Assembly: GCA_033002965.1 (NCBI GenBank)
Contig: JAURVB010001798.1
Coordinates: 26,935-90,934 of the forward strand
Direction of reading: 5' to 3'
DNA length: 64,000 nucleotides
Source of the DNA: Piper betle
Taxonomy: Eukaryota > Streptophyta > Magnoliopsida > Piperales > Piperaceae
In this document: piece by piece, positions 58,941 to 64,000 of the stretch
Layout: every line of letters begins with the position of its first letter
How positions within the stretch are numbered: position 1 is the first letter of the stretch
Translations under genes and position numbers: made by a program
Notes under the pieces: generated by a model
Seen by the model: the letters and a program-made list of their open reading frames with translations, nothing else
Database searches by the model: none
What the model was told of the DNA's origin: nothing

Positions 58941-61314
58941 GTACATTTGATTTATTAGGTTGAAACCCATTCAAATAGAATTTAAAATTAAAATAAAATA
59001 TTTTATTAGAATTTAAAAAAAATGCTGATCAATATATTTAATCAAATACAGATTAGGTTTTCAAAAATTTCTGGATAAAAGTCATGTGTAAATAAAAATG
59101 ATACGAACACTTGAACCGAATCAAGAGGATACACAATAACTTAATATATATTTAAGATGTATATATAAAACTATAATAATTAAGACTTCAAAATTTTTAG
59201 CCGTTTATCCGGTGTACGGGATCTGCGTAGCCTATTAGGGGCGAAAATTTATGTATCTGTTTCTTTCTCCCACTCTTTGGACTAGCTATTTTGATGGTGC
59301 TGCTGCCGTCCACGTTCCCCATTGTAGGATCAATCCGATCAATAAAATTTGGGTCTTTTACTCCTAAAAAAAGATGTTTACGTGTAAAAGTGGGAATGAG
59401 CAAGACCAGGCAATCAGTTAAAAAAAGAGAGAATGCCTCTTCCTCCTAGTGGGAGGCATTGGAGAGCTGTTCAACAAGAAAGAGACGCAAGCAACAGCTA
59501 GATATGGTTTTAAAAAAGGACCAAGTTGCACTACTTGCAAGTTGCGGCTGGTTTCTTGGCTGAGTATCATCTGCACTAAAGTAAGACTAGAAGGCATGAA
59601 ACGCATAATGGGATGCAGGCTTTAGGTGGATGGTTAGCAGTATTTGCCATACTAATTATCTATTCCATAATGAAATATACCTAACCTTTCTAACTCTGAG
59701 CCGAATCAAATGTGACATCTGAATTCGTCTAGTTGGTTTTGAAGGGCTCAATGTGTATATATCGATCAACCAATGCAATGAAATGGAATAATAATATGGT
59801 GTAGGCAGCGGTTGATCACCATTCAAGTCTGCGCTGCAACCGGTAGCAACTAATATACGCGGAAAAAGCATATTGGGTGGTCTAGCCTTTAGGGTCCCAA
59901 CTCAACCGCAGTGTTTCATGCGTATCCAAGTATTTTGTCGTGGAGATGTACATCTTGCTTTAAGGCTTTGTGTCGGTCTGTGACAAGGCCGCCCAAAAGC
60001 ATACTGTCCCACGAGCTACGCTCCTTTAACTTCGATGCATGAAAAGCCATGCCTTTGGACATCTCGCCTTTGATGGGTTTGGGATGCTGGCTCACAATTT
60101 GTTTGAGTCACTTTGGCCCATTGGCTGTTAGGAGAGAAGGGGGAGCCGTAAAGGTTGGTTTCAAGGCATTTATCATGATGAGTGATTATTAATTTTTTTA
60201 GCATTATTATTATCGAGCTGTTTGCTTAAACCACTTTAAACGTTGATAATATATAAATAGTTAACCATTAGTCGAATTTTAACTTGAGCCATGCAGCTCT
60301 TGGCAACAGAAGGTACATGTCAAGACCACAAATTGGTGCCACTTATATGATGCATTTGCACCAAACCAACCCATTTAGGTGCCGCTCCCACCATGTATTT
60401 GTATTAAACTACCCTTTCAAATGATATAATTGGATATAACCTTAATTAAACATACTAATTAATAATGCTACTTCTTATTTATATTGATCAATATATCTAT
60501 TATTTATTAGAAAAAAAAACATTTGTATCGTTCCACTTCTACAGATCAACAATTATATATAATCAAATGAAAAATCGATAAAACTGTTACGTCAGAGTGA
60601 AAATGATGTAGTTAAATTTACCCTTTTTATTGTTTTTAAATGGTAAAAAATTTCTAAACTATATGATTTCATGTTAATTCAAAACGGTTAATACAAGAGT
60701 AAATTACTTGTCCAACCTCCAAGAAGAGATAATTAATTGTTAAGACTAAAATAGTTTAGGTGTATCTAAGGGCCCAACTAAGAGACTTCCGTAAAAAATT
60801 GATTAATGCGAATTAACAATACCATAATATTTTAACGAAAGTTTGATTAGTCTTTAGTGATTAGATCTTGAAGTTATGGTGTAATATCTGTAATTGAATT
60901 TTACTCTTAGCATCACTTACATCTATCAATCTATCTACTTAATAAAGAAGTCATTTGTTAGATGTCTCTCACATGTTCTTTTGAAATACTCTCTTCAATT
61001 TACAGAATTTTAAAAGTTACTTAATAGGAATCAAATAATTTGCCTATTAGATTAGTTCTAACTAATTAGTCAGAATGAAGTAGACCAACAATAGAAATAC
61101 CTAACCCTTCTTGGCTTCGCAAGAAAGAAGAAAATTTCTAATGGATGCATACAAACGCTAATTAAAAATACTATGTGAATGACATGCAAATGATATGCAA
61201 AACAGAGCACTCAATCGGTAAACACAGGAACAAAGTCTCCCTTGAACATGACATAAAAAGGCCAACCTACCCTGAATAAATATTACAGCATGGCATAAGT
61301 ACATATCCCGAGCT
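58941..61314. other. Spacer without a recognised gene
   Basis: 59180-60200 has a more even base composition than its surroundings, and several 60-70-codon open frames on the minus strand, but none shows a recognisable protein or splice pattern. A foreign (e.g. organellar) origin was considered and could not be shown. Confidence 0.35.
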
Positions 61315-63431
61315 CACTAGTGGAAAAATGCATTTGGTGACAAAAGACCTATTTTTGTAACAAAAAGACCTTTGCCACCAAAATTTGCTACCCAAAGTTT
61401 TTGTGACAGATGCCTCAATAGTTAATAAAGTAGGTGGCGGAATGATAACAAGTATCATCGATTATTTTCAGTGACAAAATTCGATGGCAAAATATCACAA
61501 AATTGTCAGCAAATATAAGTGATAAAATAGTGATGAAAAGTCACAAAAGTTGGTGACAGTTCATTGGTTAAGATTTATCGTCAAATTTTGGTGTCTATTC
61601 CGTTGTAAAATATCACCAAAACTATCATCGAATTTCATGGATAAAATAGTGATGAAAAGTTACCAAAATTGGTGACATAGTTCGGTGGTTAAGATTTTCC
61701 GCCTAGTGTTTGTTCGGTGGCAAAATAGATTTGACAACAAAATTTTTGTAACAGTGGTTGTGCGCCCACGTAGGCATCAGTGGTGGCTGGGTGGCCCAGC
61801 ACACCCGCTTGGTACACGGCAGCTATGCAAGAGGGGAGGGGGCTCGCGCGGCCTAGCTACATGGCCATGGAGGCAGGTGCCAAGCGTGGATTGTGCAAAA
61901 TGGCTGACAGTCAGCCGTGAGGCACGAAGGTGCCAGTGGTCGGCACGAGGCACGAAGGTGCCAGTGGTCGGCACGCACATGGGTGGTAGAGGTTTGTCGA
62001 CTATGTGAGAGGGTAGCAGCAGTCGGCTGCCAGGCAATGGAGTTCGGCCGCGGAGGGGTGGCGGTTGGTTGGTTGTGCGAGGGGGTGATGGCGGTTGAAT
62101 GCTCGAGGGGGTGACGGCGGTTGAATGCTCGAGGGCCGCGGTCGGCCGCTTGAGGAGGCAGCGCTGCGGTGGGGAGGGGCAAATGGCAGGACGGGGCGAG
62201 GAGCTGCAGGGCTGCGGAGTGGTGTGAGGCACAGCACGGCAAGACAGGTGAGGCATGGCACGGCAGTTGTGGGCCGCCGGTCGGGTGCAGCTTGATGGCC
62301 GAGGAGGCACGTTCCTAAAAACATGCAGCGCGGTCGTGTAATCAGTTGCAAAAATCAGAACTGGAATCAGAATAAATTTTCGATAATCAGATCGAATTGG
62401 TCTAAATCATTCAGGAATCGGTTTAATTGAATATGTCCAAATTAGTCCTATACAAAATTTTTAATTTAGTTAAAATTGGTAGGTTATTAGTTATAGATCA
62501 TGTCATTTTGATATTGTAGTATGTATTATTTTTTATGGTGGTTTTTCATATATTTTTTGGATTTTTTAAATTATTTAGAATTAGTTATTATTTTTGACTC
62601 GAGTCGGATTCGAATCATATTTTAATGTATGAGAATGCCACAACTATTTCTTTTATTTCTCCCTTGTTCTCTCCCACCGACACCCTCCTTCTCTCATCGC
62701 CTGCTGCACCCTGCCTCCCTGCGCCAGCCCCATCCCATCCTCCCCACCGTTGTCGCCCCGCCCTGCCTCCCCCCGCCAGCCCCAACCGCCCCCCTTGCGC
62801 CCACCCTCCTCCCCTGTGCCCCTTGCTCTGTGCCCCTCGCCTCGCCCCACACCGCCAACCCTTCCCGCGCCAGCCTCATTACCCCATCCCCTGTGCCCCC
62901 TGCCCGCCCGCCCTTAGCCCTCACTGCTGCCCCACCTGCCACCCCTTCCACCCTCCTCGCTCCCCCTGCATGAAGACAGAGTTGGTTTCTTTTGAATTGG
63001 AAACCCTCTGATCTGATTTTTGCAGCTCAGTATCTGGGCTGGCTGCGCCTCTTAGTTTAAATAATGGTGCTCATTTTTTTAAACGAGTTTTAAAGTTTGA
63101 CACCGAAATAATGGTAATAGTTCACGAATAAATAAGTTTGTTACTAAAATATTTGGTGACTGTTTGATGACAAATTTATAAAAATAGTGACACTAATATG
63201 GCGTGGTAAATTTTTGGTGCTATTGATTTTACAACGATAAACAGTATTAACTTGGTCGCAAATTTGTTTGTTGCTAAAATTTTGGTTGACAAATTTATAA
63301 AAATGTTGACACCAATACATCAGTTGATTGTTTGGCGACAAATTTTTCATAATCAAATTTTATTAGCAAATTTGTTATCAAAATTTTTGATGATAAAATT
63401 TCGGTGACGGAAAACCCTATCTCCGTTAGTA
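61315..63431. mobile_element. CACTA-like non-autonomous transposon with GC-rich cargo
   Basis: Left end is CACTAGTGGAAAAATGC followed by many TTGGTGACA / TTTTTGTAAC / GTCACC-type subterminal repeats (61335-61740). The right end, on the minus strand, is TACTAACGGAGATAGGG followed by GTCACCGAAATTTT and similar repeats (63100-63420). Inside are two GC-rich blocks (61740-62340 and 62640-62990). There is no transposase. Flanking 3-mers do not match (GCT, CGA), so the right border is approximate. Confidence 0.6.
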
Positions 63432-63455
63432 CGAAAGAACTACATAGAGGGCGCT

Positions 63456-63873
63456 TGACAGTCACATAAAACCAATAGAGACGATTAAACATTTGAACAG
63501 CTCAATCTCATATAAAAAGTTGCAGAAATCCGTAAAAATGACAAAGGAAGTAAATTCAATGCACGGGCATACTTCACATCACATCTCAGGAGAAACTAAA
63601 CAACCAGACAATCAATCAAAGTGTCCGGTCTTGATGTCCACTATCGTAGCCGACTACCTCCTTTATATATATATATATATATATATGGCATTTGATAGTC
63701 ACATAAAGCACTAGAGATGATTAAACATTTGAATAGCTCAATCTCATATAAAAGCTGCAGAAATCCATAAAAATAACGAGAGCGAGAGTAATTCGACACA
63801 AGAATACATAAGCACATCACTTCTCGGGAAAAATCTAACACTTGATGTCCCGCTATCGTAGCCGACTACCTCA

Positions 63874-63912
<39 letters not shown>
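63456..63912. repeat. Tandem duplication, ~238-bp period, each copy ending in a TA/GT microsatellite
   Basis: Copies at 63456-63693 and 63694-63912 share AGTCACATAAA, GATTAAACATTTGAA(C/T)AG, CTCAATCTCATATAAAA and TATCGTAGCCGACTACCTC. The ends are (TA)n at 63664-63688 and (GT)n(TA)n at 63873-63912. Confidence 0.85.
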
Positions 63913-63915
<3 letters not shown>

Positions 63916-64000
63916 CTTGGGTAATTTAGGGGACGGTTTAGATTTGTTCAAATTTATAAAAAAGCCCTACGCCCTCCTCCCCGAACCCGCCACCGCCCAT
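63913..64000. other. Window edge, no feature recognised
   Basis: 88 bases, the last 40 GC-rich; nothing identifiable. Confidence 0.4.

Noticed and set aside
59180..60200. Possible organellar insertion or gene because of more even base composition
   Set aside because: No plastid or mitochondrial gene, tRNA or rRNA could be recognised in any frame.
61777..63011. Pro/Arg-rich open frames of 110-180 codons on both strands
   Set aside because: Overlapping frames in GC-rich transposon cargo with no recognisable domain or splice pattern.

Overview
The window is plant nuclear DNA. It holds spliceosomal introns with GT/AG borders, only one intact multi-exon gene, and tens of kilobases of nested, decayed retrotransposons and DNA transposons in AT-rich sequence. 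The single recognisable host gene, on the minus strand at 49681-56304, is a 15-exon homologue of CTR1, the Raf-like kinase that represses ethylene signalling. Its GC-rich first exon and its N-terminal sequence look like those of a monocot, probably not a grass; that is an inference, not a proof.

Layout, left to right. 1-3.5 kb: an Athila/Tat-like Gypsy gag remnant with its primer-binding site and LTR, the LTR itself split by another LTR-like insertion. 3.5-9.7 kb: no gene; degenerate LTR-like repeats, a TA microsatellite, a 445-bp tandem duplication and a GC-rich block. 9.7-15 kb: remains of Athila/Tat-like elements (integrase, an extra ORF resembling the 'putative plant transposon protein' family, a polypurine tract) and a second copy of that extra ORF facing the other way. 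15.9-24.4 kb: a Sirevirus-type Copia element (minus strand) broken by two clean insertions: a solo LTR (TSD ATCTT) and a compound TRIM element (TSD TTGTT). 24.4-27.2 kb: a CACTA-like element enclosing an LTR-like repeat. 27.2-29.8 kb: further LTR-like sequence, no gene.

29.8-46.6 kb: a deleted Gypsy element (minus strand; gag, zinc knuckle and protease remain) whose two 1.8-kb LTRs have been used as landing sites. One LTR contains a small non-autonomous LTR element (29942-34505) with a large 33-bp minisatellite in its LTRs and a four-fold duplicated polypurine tract, plus a GC-rich terminal-inverted-repeat element (35618-36820, 9-bp TSD). The other LTR contains a 5.7-kb Copia element (39987-45654).

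46.6-49.5 kb: no gene, one 302-bp tandem duplication. 49.5-56.5 kb: the CTR1 homologue; its first intron carries a plastid insertion with an almost intact psbJ, a foldback element and a retroelement scrap. 56.5-64 kb: AT-rich repeats upstream of CTR1, a hAT-type MITE, a CACTA-like element with GC-rich cargo, and a 238-bp tandem duplication at the edge.

No tRNA, rRNA, CRISPR or bacterial-type operon is seen. The coding content is one signalling gene; nearly everything else is layered mobile DNA, whose order of insertion can be read from which element interrupts which.
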